NCBI GenBank assembly: GCA_001600455.1
Contig: BCKC01000002.1
Coordinates: 1,998,171 to 2,062,170, forward strand
Reading direction: 5' to 3'
DNA from: Endocalyx cinctus
Lineage: Eukaryota > Ascomycota > Sordariomycetes > Amphisphaeriales > Apiosporaceae
Length of the DNA stretch: 64,000 bases
A model generated the notes under the pieces. That model worked only from the letters and a program-made list of their open reading frames with translations. It was not told the origin of the DNA and made no database searches. Position numbers and translations under genes: made by a program. How positions within the stretch are numbered: position 1 is the stretch's first letter; each line of letters begins with the position of its first letter. Below, one piece after another: positions 20,672 through 30,926 of this stretch.

Positions 20672-21157
20672 TTAAGCAGCTCGTCTCTGCTTCCTATTCC
20701 CTGCCATTTGTCCCGCGTTCTCCGGAGCCTGCTGCTGCATTCCTGCCATACCGCGGGCCGCGCCGAGAAGGCTGAAACCTTTGAAAGCCCCGTAGGCAGG
20801 GAGCACAGTCCATAGAAGCCAACCCCAGTTACCGAAGAAGGTGACGAGTACTACAGAAGCCCAAGTGATCCAAATTACGTCAAACATGTATTCGGTGAGT
20901 CCAGGCGCCGAAAGGTCCTCTCCGGCACTCCTTAACTGTTTTGTCTCGCCGTCATATTTGGGGCGTCCTGATGATTCCAAAACGTATTCGCATATGAAAC
21001 TTGGGGTTGAGAGGGCCACGTAGAGTAGCATGGAACGCTTCTTGAAGAATAAATTAAAAAGTACAAAGAGTGAATTGACAATAAGAGTACCGATATGAAG
21101 ATTTGTTAGAGCTGCCGCGTTGGCTTTTGCCCTGTCTTTTCGTGCTTTCTGAGCCAT
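20672..21157 (-). CDS. SND2: SRP-independent targeting protein 2 (Snd2/TMEM208)
   Basis: Single exon of 161 residues. It begins MAQKARKDRAKANAAAL and carries hydrophobic segments near residues 23-40, 44-60, 95-110 and 112-130, the layout of the DUF788/TMEM208 family. The C-terminus is hydrophilic and basic. Snd2 is an ER membrane protein of the SND pathway, which delivers proteins to the translocon independently of SRP. Recognition rests on the N-terminal block and on the central blocks SFICEYVLESSGRPKYD and EYMFDVIWITW. It is convergent with the DUF3605 gene and divergent from CDC27, 1.3 kb away. Confidence 0.88.
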   Translation of the reverse strand: MAQKARKDRAKANAAALTNLHIGTLIVNSLFVLFNLFFKKRSMLLYVALSTPSFICEYVLESSGRPKYDGETKQLRSAGEDLSAPGLTEYMFDVIWITWASVVLVTFFGNWGWLLWTVLPAYGAFKGFSLLGAARGMAGMQQQAPENAGQMAGNRKQRRAA

Positions 21158-22455
21158 AATGTGATGTTTAGACGATGAGTTGAAAGTGTATGAAATAACT
21201 GGGACGAAGGTGATGACAGGTATTTGAAGTTGTCTTTATTTCAGTACTCTGCATGGAGTAGTAAGAAGATAAAAATAATTAATATACCTAGTATTTACAT
21301 GCCTACCTTAGATAGGTACTGTGTATGTATTAATAGAGAATATGCAAATAACAATAGGCGGATGAAAAGACCATTACCCAGGAACTATGAAAAATAATAA
21401 GGTGGCTTGTTAGATCAATAACTGAGGCTGGATCGATAGAGTGGTGATGCAACCCCAGCCAACCCAATTTTATGGACCTGGTTACTACCGATTACTAGGT
21501 ACTGCCTTATTGGTAGGCAACCAGTCAGCGCCAGTGTACGTACGTAGGTATAGTGTGCAGTTACTGCGGTGTAGTGCACCAGTATGCCTATTAGGTACCC
21601 TAACAGCCTAAGTAGGTGCATAAGTACATTTGATCACAAGGCAAGTACGCATGCAGAACCGTCCGACTATTTAGCGCTTGTTGCTATGCCAGGTGTAGTC
21701 CAGTAATTCATAGCCAATCAATACCCTAGACTAAAGTCCCATAGACAGACCACCATAACAACATACCCAAATCGCGAAGACTGCCACTAACAAAGCCAAA
21801 AGATATTATTGTTCTTCATCCCACCCGAGCTTCGATATTCGTGTGAATTTCGATCAGACTTTATGAGATCATACGGCCAGTCTACGAGGATTCTGGAGTT
21901 CATATAAAACTTTTAGAAATCCCATATCTTTTTTTTTTTTTTTTTAGAATTACGTTATTATGGGTCAGTCGTTAAAAAGACTAACGAAGCTCTAATTCAC
22001 AACCATCTTTCAGTATTTCTTTCACGTTGAGCAACCGTTTTTCCCCCACGACTTCAGAGATGCCCTTTCGATGCGACGGTGATATACTCATCGGTGTATT
22101 TCCTTCATTTTCCTTTGAGTCGGTGTATAGCCCTATCCGTTTCGAATTCATACCTTCGGGTTTTCTATCGTGAAAATCGCTATAATTTTTAATCATATCC
22201 AGCACGGTTCACGGACTTCGGCATCCACGAGAATATATCGAACAAGCCTAAACTCGCAATAGTTTACAGTTTCAATCAATTACACTATTCCGTTGATACC
22301 CGAGTCGCGATTCGTTGGGTTTATTTGTTCTTTGTCCTAGGAGGAGTTGTTGTTGTTTTGGTTCACCAGACCACATGGCCGTACGCGAACAAAATTTATT
22401 CCTATCCCCGTGAAGCGTGTGCGAGAGCCCTCTATTTTCCTGCCAGCCACCCAAC
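21158..22455. other. Divergent spacer of SND2 and CDC27
   Basis: It contains both upstream regions and a 17-nt T-run at 21929-21945. There are GTAGGTAC/CCTA-rich stretches at 21280-21620, of the same flavour as other spacers here. No gene is supported. Confidence 0.5.
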
Positions 22456-24993
22456 ATGGCCCCTTCGAGTGCGGTCGTCATTAGCCAGCTACGACAGATG
22501 GTCTATTATCACCTCGATAACCTTTCATACGATAATGCACTCTTCTTCGCCGAAAGATTGTCTGCTTCCGAGTATCGCTCTAGTGAATCAGCATATCTCC
22601 TCGCTACTTGCCACTTCCGACTCGGCGATTATAGATCTGCTTACGATGTTAGCAAGACCTCGGGTTATCGTGGCGTGCATCTCGGTTGCGCATATATTTT
22701 CGCACAAGTCTGCCTAATAATCGAACGGTATAAAGACGGCATTACCGCTTTAGAAAAATCGAAGGGTCTTTGGTCTCATAAAACCGGCTTTGGTAAACAC
22801 AGTTCCACAACCCGGGCCCAACATCCTGATAATGCGAGTGTCACGTGTTTGCTTGGGAAGCTTTACCGAGCTTACGACGATAAAAAGAAGGCCATAGTTA
22901 ATTTCGAAGAGGCGTTGAAATTAAACCCGTTTATGTGGGATGCATTCACGGCCCTTTGCGATATGGGTGTCCATGTTAGGACATCGAATATTTTCAAGTT
23001 CAGCGAAAACTTAATCGAAGGCTTGACATGTGATACTTCCAGCACGAAATTATCCGAGTACAAAGATGGCACCACGGCAAACCATGTGGAACCTATAACC
23101 AAGAGATCGGCTCTTCGATCTACAACATATGATCCGGGAGATCCCTTCGACTCCCAGCGGTCTAATATTCCCAGCGAGACGGTTTCCAGTAACAATCCTC
23201 TCTTAACTGGCTCCGGGCTCAATGATTTCATGTCTAAAATTAATGCAGCCCGCTCTAGGATGGCTACCGCTGCTGAACCGATACCTGATATTATGGAAAC
23301 ACCTACTTCAACAAACGCTGATACAACCAGCCAACGTGCCGCCTTTGCTACAGAAACCACTCATGCCCCCGGCAGGAGGACACGAAACGCCCAAACCATG
23401 GAATCTAGCCTAGCGGAGGCGCCATCCAAGGCAGGTCATCGGCTAGGCACTCGACGAGTTCTAAAGCTTCAGGACAAGTCCCAGGATGATTCTCATCCGG
23501 AACCGAACCCATCGCTCTTGAGGGCCTCTACTACCGCGACAAGTGGCATTGAGAGGAAAAGAACCGTGTCTGGTCATCCTGTGCACCCGCGGCAACAGTC
23601 GGAAGAACCTGCACAGCAGCGGAGGAGTGCGAGGATTAACATGTTCCGCAGCACTAATGCAAAAGCTAATTCTGGTGCTTCGACGGTTGGTGCAACAGCC
23701 GCTAGAGAACTGAAAAAGGCTAGGCCCCCGATATCTAGGATAATACGTCCAAACTCCAGTGGCTCGACCGTGGGCAGGGCTGTAAGCGGTAATCGGAAGC
23801 CGCTCGAAGAGAATGGTATGGATGTGGATCAAGCGGAGGGTCCCCGGATTAAAGAAGTGCAACCACCTCCGGTCGTCAAAGTTGTGGAAGCAGATACGAC
23901 AAAGATCGAAGAGGGCTTGAAGTATATACTAGAGCTTTTGAAGAAATTCGGCACCGGTTACTTTGCATTATCCCAATACCAGTCAATGAATGCGTTGGCT
24001 GCATATGCGTCACTCCCACGAGGGCAGCAAGACACGCCCTTCGTACTGTCGCAAATGGGACGGGCATATTATGAGCAAGCAGCGTATGCTGAAGCAGAGA
24101 AGTTTTACAGGAAGCTTCGTGTCACTGCTCCAACACGTCTAGACGATATGGAAGTTTATTCTACGATCCTATGGTTTCTCAAAAGAGAGACCGACCTGTC
24201 TTTCCTTGCTCATGAGTTGGTGGACTCGTCGTGGCACTCTCCTCAGGCATGGTGTGCGCTTGGTAACGCCTGGTCTCTCGCTCGAGATCACGAACAAGCG
24301 TTACGATGCTTCAAGCGAGCGACTCAGCTAAACCCCAAATTTGCATACGCATTCACGCTGCAAGGTCACGAACACTTCTCTAACGAGGAATACGAGAAGG
24401 CTTTGACGGCATACCGGCAAGCCATTTCAGCCGACCGTCGGCATTACAATGCTTATTACGGTATCGGACGAGTATACGAAAAGCTGGGTAGTTACGACAA
24501 GGCATATACTCATTTTTACTCTGCCTCGTTGATCAATCCCACCAATGCGGTACTGATCTGCTGCATTGGAAATGTACTGGAGAGGCAACGGCAAGTTGTA
24601 CAGGCATTACAATATTTCAGCAAGGCAACCGAGCTCGCGCCGCATGCCGCGCAAACTCGATACAAGAAGGCGAAAGCTCTCCTCGCTCTCAACCAGCTCG
24701 ACGCTGCCCAGGAGGAGCTCGAGATTCTTAAGAACCTAGCGCCGGACGAAGCTACGGTACACTTCCTCCTCGGGAAGCTGTATAAAACGCTCAACGATAA
24801 AGGCTCCGCTGTTCGGCATTTCACGATTGCCCTTAATTTAGATCCTAAGGTTTGTCTTGTCAATCTACTATCTATACATTTATATTTGTTCTCTCGGCTA
24901 ACCAGACGGTACCAACAGGCAAGCCAGCAAATTAAAGAGGCCATTGAGAGCCTCGAAGACGACGACAGCTTTGACGACTCTATGATGGCATAA
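22456..24993 (+). CDS. CDC27: Anaphase-promoting complex subunit 3 (Cdc27/BimA)
   Basis: Two exons, 22456-24849 and 24919-24993, giving 822 residues (BimA of Aspergillus is about 806). The frame is open further upstream, but the start at 22456 (MAPSSAVVISQLRQMVYYH) matches the family. The last intron is 69 nt (GTTTGT donor, CTAACC branch, ACAG acceptor). It is a multiple of three without a stop, and removing it gives LDPKASQQIKEAIESLEDDD, the expected Cdc27 end. The N-terminal TPRs (residues 1-190) mediate dimerisation. A Ser/Thr/Pro-rich linker with many potential phospho-sites follows, and eight or so TPRs fill the C-terminal 340 residues, including NPTNAVLICCIGNVLERQ. Cdc27 is a core TPR subunit of the APC/C ubiquitin ligase that binds the C-terminal Ile-Arg tail of activators. 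Confidence 0.94.
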   Translation: MAPSSAVVISQLRQMVYYHLDNLSYDNALFFAERLSASEYRSSESAYLLATCHFRLGDYRSAYDVSKTSGYRGVHLGCAYIFAQVCLIIERYKDGITALEKSKGLWSHKTGFGKHSSTTRAQHPDNASVTCLLGKLYRAYDDKKKAIVNFEEALKLNPFMWDAFTALCDMGVHVRTSNIFKFSENLIEGLTCDTSSTKLSEYKDGTTANHVEPITKRSALRSTTYDPGDPFDSQRSNIPSETVSSNNPLLTGSGLNDFMSKINAARSRMATAAEPIPDIMETPTSTNADTTSQRAAFATETTHAPGRRTRNAQTMESSLAEAPSKAGHRLGTRRVLKLQDKSQDDSHPEPNPSLLRASTTATSGIERKRTVSGHPVHPRQQSEEPAQQRRSARINMFRSTNAKANSGASTVGATAARELKKARPPISRIIRPNSSGSTVGRAVSGNRKPLEENGMDVDQAEGPRIKEVQPPPVVKVVEADTTKIEEGLKYILELLKKFGTGYFALSQYQSMNALAAYASLPRGQQDTPFVLSQMGRAYYEQAAYAEAEKFYRKLRVTAPTRLDDMEVYSTILWFLKRETDLSFLAHELVDSSWHSPQAWCALGNAWSLARDHEQALRCFKRATQLNPKFAYAFTLQGHEHFSNEEYEKALTAYRQAISADRRHYNAYYGIGRVYEKLGSYDKAYTHFYSASLINPTNAVLICCIGNVLERQRQVVQALQYFSKATELAPHAAQTRYKKAKALLALNQLDAAQEELEILKNLAPDEATVHFLLGKLYKTLNDKGSAVRHFTIALNLDPKVCLVNLLSIHLYLFSRLTRRYQQASQQIKEAIESLEDDDSFDDSMMA

Positions 24994-26371
24994 CGAAGAC
25001 ATACTAGAAAAAGACTTGTATAAATTGGGTCAAAGGAACAGCGACGTTGCATTGTCATGATTAAAGCGATTTGAAGTATACTTTGGGTATGATTTGATGC
25101 ATGACTTGGGCCATATCTCCAGGGGAGAAAGGGGGAGGATGAAAGGTACGATGTGGTAATGTCAGGCTTGTTATTGTTCCAAGACTATACTACTTGGTTT
25201 AGCATAACATTAGCATCGGGGGCGTTTAAAGGGAATCCAATTTACTAGTACCGTAAAGGCCGGTACTTTCATTCATCATTATTAGGAAAAAATCATGGTG
25301 GTTTCCCGTGTATAAATAGATATCAAGGTGTGCACGCATTGTCCGGTATAAAAAAAAACATTTTGCGTACAAGTAAAAATGAATATGGCATTAAGATTAA
25401 TAGGTCTGAAAGAGTAGGTGACTTCATGTTAATAGTATACTTGAGTACCTGTACTATGTAAATATATTCACTTACTTGTAAGTAGTCTGTACTCTGTACT
25501 CTGTACTATATGATTTTCTAGTGTAGAAGTTTTGAATAGGTGATAGCATTCACTTACGAACAGAATCTATTACCTACCTCCAGGTACTTATTATTAACCC
25601 AAACTGCGGATATTCTCAGTTAATCGCCATTAAAATAGTACCTAGGTATAGTGTATGTAACAGGTATGTGAATACCTACCTACTACTTACCTAGCAGCCT
25701 AGGTTGGCATTTAGGTTAGTCTAAGGTAAGCGGACTTAAGGTACTGCCTATGTAGACAGATACCTACTACCTAGTGTAGTTGTAGGTAGATGAAAGAATA
25801 TTACCTAGGTATCTAGGTAGTATATATACTTAATATTGACTATTTTACCATATGATTCGATAGAGTATCAATGTAAAGGCACATCGTGGTGAATTGGACG
25901 CATTGAATAAAATCAGACGCGATCAAGCGATGAACCGGTAATGCACGGACCATTGAATATCGGAGAAAGACAGGGGGGTATAAAAAAAAATCAACAACCA
26001 AAAACCCACCAAAAAATAGGCAAGCATTGTAGGCTTACAACCAACGTAAATCAAGCTGATTCTGATTCAAAAAACAATTAAGTGTGATCCTAATTTTTGA
26101 TTGGTCCATTTTATTTCCCATTCTATTATATTGATAAAATAACACACTTTAATTAATAAATCAGCTGTAACAATACAATCAGTAAAGAACCCCTCGCCTT
26201 GCATAAATTACTTACTTTCCCAAACACCCATCTCTAACTTTTCCTCTTTTCCTCTTCCTTCTTTTTAATCTTTTATACCATCCACTCGACGCGTTTTATC
26301 ATCTACCCAATAAAACATCCATCAACAACTTCATCAATTTTCATCATCTTTAATAAACAACATCAATCAAG
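24994..26371. other. Spacer with ACCTAGGT-rich tract and H4 promoter
   Basis: No gene. Between 25430 and 25850 the sequence is dense in TACCTA, CTACTT and GTAGGT words, including two ACCTAGGT palindromes and one 16-bp inverted repeat. Nearer the histone gene is an inverted CCAAT box at 26100-26104. A long pyrimidine-rich tract (26220-26300) then precedes the start, typical of strong fungal promoters. Confidence 0.55.
25640..25810. repeat. Cluster of ACCTAGGT palindromes and a 16-bp inverted repeat
   Basis: ACCTAGGT occurs at 25640-25647 and 25803-25810, and ACCTAGCAGCCTAGGT at 25689-25704. The last is the exact reverse complement of a sequence at 30673-30688. Many related words (CTACCTAC, GTAGGTAG) fill the interval. 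Confidence 0.75.
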
Positions 26372-26991
<620 letters not shown>

Positions 26992-27644
26992 ATCAACCCA
27001 CCTTGCCGTCTTTTCACCACTTCCTTCACACTTACATCCATACATTTGCTATCTTCAAGACCTGGGTACAACTGGACAGCGAAGATGTTGGAGGAAGCTC
27101 AAAAGACTCCTACTCGGTGTGGTTGTCTCTTCGATTTCTTTTTTTCTACGGGTTAAATAAGGCATGATACACAGACACAATGTGTGGTACGAAATCGGCG
27201 TTGGTGGTTCATGGTTCTAATAGTGACGACTGAGATATGTACTTAAAGACTAATCAGAACATCACTGGCATCTTCGTAAGAATGCCGATTAGTGGGTGCT
27301 ACTACATCCGCTATGAATAAACTGCAGTTGCGTTGAGCATTGCATTAAAACAACTTCAAATAGTCCTTTACTCGCTGCCTGTGACTGTGACTGTCCTAAA
27401 TTTGATTCCTATCTGTAGTTGTCGCTTGAAAATTCAGGTATCTCAAGCGCAAAAGTACATAATACATTTTGTAGTAAAACTCCGCAACGCCAGCCAAAAC
27501 TATTGTCGCGTCGCCATTCGTATTAGGCAACCATTAGCGATCAATAGGTTATTTGTTTTACTGTCCCCATCATTCAGACTTAAACAATTACATGATTAAT
27601 TGCCAACTACTCGTAACTGATCTCCCCTTTCGTCTAAACACCTT
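26992..27644. other. Convergent spacer, H4 and sedlin 3' regions
   Basis: Holds the 3' untranslated regions of H4 (+) and of the sedlin gene (-). Open frames here are short and featureless. No gene seen. Confidence 0.5.
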
Positions 27645-28169
27645 TCATAAATACTTCCTCCCAGCAGCGGCAACTCGCTGTCGAAAGACTGGGCTGCGAA
27701 TTTCGGTATTGACGTGATAGAAAGGGCTCATAACAGCCTTTACCCAATTCTCGTAAACCTCCGTCATAAAATTCCGAACGGCCTCCTCCGTCTGGGGACT
27801 CGTAGGATTATTAGCGATCGACGTCGAGGACCTGGTACCTCCTCCACCGCCACCACCGCCGAGAGCAGCCCCCGGACCGCCGCCGGTCAGCGGCTGGTGC
27901 AAGAGCAGGAACTTGACGTTGCTTCCGGTGACGAAGCAGGAGACGTAACTGTTGAAGAACCGGTCGACGCACTTGAGGTACAGCTGACCGGTCCCGCCCC
28001 ACTGCACCTCCTCGACGACGTCCAGGCTGCTGTGCAGCACCAGCTGCTGCATGTGGCCCGTCCCGGGGGCGAAGTGCGCTTGCCCGTCCCCGCCCGCCTT
28101 CGACGTCCCGAATTCGTACGTGAAGAGCGGGTTGTCTTGCGTGCCTACTATGGCGAAGTAGTATGACAT
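27645..28169 (-). CDS. TRS20: TRAPP subunit 2 (sedlin/Trs20)
   Basis: Single exon of 174 residues. The N-terminus MSYYFAIVGTQDNPLFTYEFG and the blocks SSLDVVEEVQW, LKCVDRFFNSYVSCFVT, NVKFLLLHQP and RNFMTEVYENWVKAVMSPFY are those of sedlin, a longin-fold subunit of TRAPP complexes. These act in ER-Golgi traffic and autophagy as Rab exchange factors. The protein is longer than the about 140-residue animal form because of a Gly-rich insert (GGGPG...GGGGGGGG, then TRSSTS) around residues 97-120, a loop between core elements. The start codon lies 554 bp from the divergent MRPL31 start. Confidence 0.93.
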   Translation of the reverse strand: MSYYFAIVGTQDNPLFTYEFGTSKAGGDGQAHFAPGTGHMQQLVLHSSLDVVEEVQWGGTGQLYLKCVDRFFNSYVSCFVTGSNVKFLLLHQPLTGGGPGAALGGGGGGGGTRSSTSIANNPTSPQTEEAVRNFMTEVYENWVKAVMSPFYHVNTEIRSPVFRQRVAAAGRKYL

Positions 28170-28723
28170 CTCTCCCTCTTGGTTTTTCTAGTCGTTTGTT
28201 CCCCTTTTTTCTTCTTCCAAGATGATCTTTTTGGTGGAGGACGAATGGAAAGGGGATATAACCCCTTCTCGGGGAGGAGACGGGCAGGTAGACTGGTCGG
28301 TGGTAAATACGGAGAGAAGCTCTGGCGGAGGAAATTAATATTCGAGTGGCTTCTTTTTTTTTCGTCGCTGGATATTCGCGTGATCTTAGATGTATTAATC
28401 AATATAATGCGCCGGTGATGTTGCGACTCTGAGATGTTACAGTAGATACGATAAAACTCGTGAAGCTTGTGATGCTGAGATACAGCGAGTTGCGCCCCAC
28501 CTAGCTGCTGAGGCTACTTGCAGCTTAAAGCTGATGCAAGGGGGAATTTTAAACTTTGATAAATTCGATGCGCCACATATTAGAGTTTGACTCGGTGGCT
28601 CGTGCATTCAAGCCACTCTACAATTTTAACCTTCGCGATTCTGCAGCTGTGTATTGATTTACCGACATCCTCAGTAAAGACGATAACTTTTTCGTCGCTC
28701 GTCATACAAAAATCATTTACACC
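28170..28723. promoter_or_regulatory. Shared divergent promoter, sedlin and MRPL31
   Basis: 554 bp separate the two start codons. The region near the sedlin start is pyrimidine-rich on its coding strand. No canonical TATA box is evident. A bidirectional promoter is inferred from spacing only. Confidence 0.45.
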
Positions 28724-29278
28724 ATGTTTGGGGCATTCCGACCTACGAATGCCTTAAGTGGCGGTCTGCTATGGTATGTCTAACTGTTTCAATTTCTTAA
28801 ACATTGAGCAATTGTTTCCTCCTTTTAGGTGATCTCCAAAAGCTATCCGTCTTCGAATGCTGATCGTTTCGGCCTCGATAATTTTACAGGAAGATACCAT
28901 GGCGACTCTCCAGATTCCAGAAGGCTCGGCAGCGAGCACGACTTCGAGCCGTCGATGCGGTCATAGAAACGCTCGACAAGGCTTTGACTAAGAAGGGCCA
29001 GACCCTCAAATCTCTCGAGGCCTGGAAGGAGTCTATGCCCACCGAGGCCGAAATGCTTCCTAAGGACAAGTACACCATTTTCGATCGCAAGGAGAAGAAA
29101 TACAGAAAGGGAATACATAGTACGTTTGATTTAATTTCCAAGCCTCGCTCCGTTTTTTCGAGCTTCTTTCGTTCCGGCAATGAAGATGACCCAGCGCTAA
29201 TCTTCGAACCTCGACCCAATTGCAGAATTACCTAAGTGGACGAGAGTCTCCCAAAGAATCAACCCTCCCGGATACTGA
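28724..29278 (+). CDS. MRPL31: Mitochondrial large-subunit ribosomal protein MRPL31 (mL60)
   Basis: Three exons: 28724-28773, 28890-29119 and 29226-29278, giving 110 residues. No single open frame covers the gene, so a simple ORF scan misses it. The start MFGAFRPTNALSGGLLWKIPW and the blocks MPTEAEMLPKDKYTIFDRK, KKYRKGIHKLPKWTRVSQR and a final INPPGY match the fungal mL60 family. Introns are 116 and 106 nt and end in ACAG and GCAG; each join is in phase and falls inside a conserved block. The protein is a structural part of the mitoribosome; its short, basic N-terminus could also serve as the import signal. Confidence 0.93.
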
Positions 29279-29612
29279 TGAATTGGTGGTGGAAAGTATG
29301 TGGAAATGGCGTGACCACTCGGATATAACAGCTACATTGAAACTCTACCTATAGATGGAGATACTGCCAGTTATCCAAAGTGCAGTTTGGGGGTAAAATG
29401 TCCCCATAATTGTATACTACTGTATATATGTTTTATGAAGGAAAAAAAAAACCAAATCAAGACTCAAATGAAGAAATCTTAGAAGAAAAGGTCATCATGA
29501 ATTTCTTAGGCAGAGAAAACAATGATTTTTTAACCTAATACCGTCCCATGTTTTATAATACAATAAAGTTAACTTCAAGTACGTAACGAAGATAATCTCA
29601 AACCAAACAGTA
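29279..29612. other. Convergent 3' spacer of MRPL31 and CBC2
   Basis: AT-rich untranslated sequence between two facing genes. Nothing else seen. Confidence 0.5.
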
Positions 29613-30377
29613 TCATTTAAGACGACCGTATTCTTCCTCTATACGACCATCCCTTTCTCTATCCGTACGGCGCTCCGAATCGCGCATTCTCTCGCTCTGG
29701 ATGGCTCTGCCCAGACCGCCTCTGCCTTCATCGAAGTCGTCCCGGTACTCGTCGCGCACCTGGCCACCAGATTTACCCCGACCGTACTGGCGACCCTCTT
29801 CGAAGCCGGGATCCAGATCGGTACGGATGATTCGCTCGTCCAACTTTGTCCCTCCTATATACTTCATGCAGTCCAGCGCGTCCTGGTGGGTGTAGTACTC
29901 CACGAAGCAGAAGCCGCACGGAGTCTTGTTGAACCGATCCAGTCCCATCACCAGGCGCTTGATCTCGCCACACTTGGAGAAGAGCTCATATACCTGCTCC
30001 TCGGTGGTGTAGAATGAGCTGGGGGTTTTTATTACTTGCATTAGATATCGTTTTGGATGACTAATAGGTGGCGAATAACTTACAGATTGCCTACGTAAAG
30101 GGTAGTAGCATTCCTCAAAGGGTCTTCAGGCTCCTCTGGTTTGGAATCGGCCATGGCCGCATCTCCGTCTTTGTCTTCCCGACCATGGTCCCCTCGCCGC
30201 CTTTTATTTTGCTTCAGTTCGTGTAAGTAAAGATTCTCATATATATATATATATGCATAGAAAGAAGTGGCTTTTTTTTTCTATATGAAAAAGGGCAGGG
30301 TATAAACTCACGCGACTGACGTAGTATGCGCTGGGACGATCTAGTCTGTCAACCGTAGATCGAAGTGTGGTTGCCAT
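29613..30377 (-). CDS. CBC2: Nuclear cap-binding protein subunit 2 (CBP20)
   Basis: Three exons: 30312-30377, 30084-30211 and 29613-30018, giving 199 residues. Start [21 protein letters not shown] includes the Tyr pair that stacks on the cap guanine in CBP20. The single RRM has RNP2 TLYVGNL, completed by the second splice, and RNP1 GFCFVEYY. The conserved [21 protein letters not shown] block follows, then an Arg/Glu-rich tail. With CBP80 it binds the m7G cap of nuclear transcripts and promotes splicing and export. Intron 1 (100 nt) contains an AT dinucleotide run at 30238-30254. It is head to head with NUP82, 549 bp apart, both in mRNA export; that may be chance. Confidence 0.94.
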
Positions 30378-30926
30378 TTTGCTATGAATAAGTAAATATG
30401 TGTGAAGACGTAAGTATGTACTGACTGTTACAACAAAAGGCTAACGGTTGTTGTTTACAGGTAAACAACAATGGGTCTTGTACAGGAATATGTTTGATGA
30501 TTATTAGGTTACTTACTTGTATGTTGATAGATATTAATGTTAGTTAAGAGCTACCTAAAAGGCAACGAGTAATTGTACTGAAGATAGTAAAGGACCCGCT
30601 AAAATAAACGCGTCCTCTAACAAAGCTTTGAAATAGCTATCAAGATCGCGCTAAATGACCTGTAAATTGGGTACCTAGGCTGCTAGGTACATAGTAATTG
30701 GAGCTTACTTGCCAACCTAGAGGTAGTATTTTCTTTTAGTGTTTTGTATGTTATTTTATTGGCCATTCAATTCTTTACGTTGACAGGGCAAACAGAAACA
30801 TACAACACAGAACATAACATCATCACCATCTTTTGCTCATCCTCCAATCTTAGGCAGAAATGCAATTCTTTGAAAGAAAACAATAAAATCTATTCACCAA
30901 AAACAAATTTTACCTTCATTGTCGAC
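30378..30926. promoter_or_regulatory. Shared divergent promoter, CBC2 and NUP82
   Basis: 549 bp lie between start codons. It contains the perfect inverted repeat GTACCTAG-GCTG-CTAGGTAC at 30671-30690, the best-formed member of the ACCTAGGT family here. Whether it binds a factor is unknown. Confidence 0.45.
30671..30690. repeat. Perfect 20-bp inverted repeat (8-bp arms, 4-bp spacer)
   Basis: GTACCTAG and CTAGGTAC flank GCTG. The inner 16 bp recur in reverse orientation at 25689-25704, and with two mismatches at 19541-19556. Confidence 0.85.
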
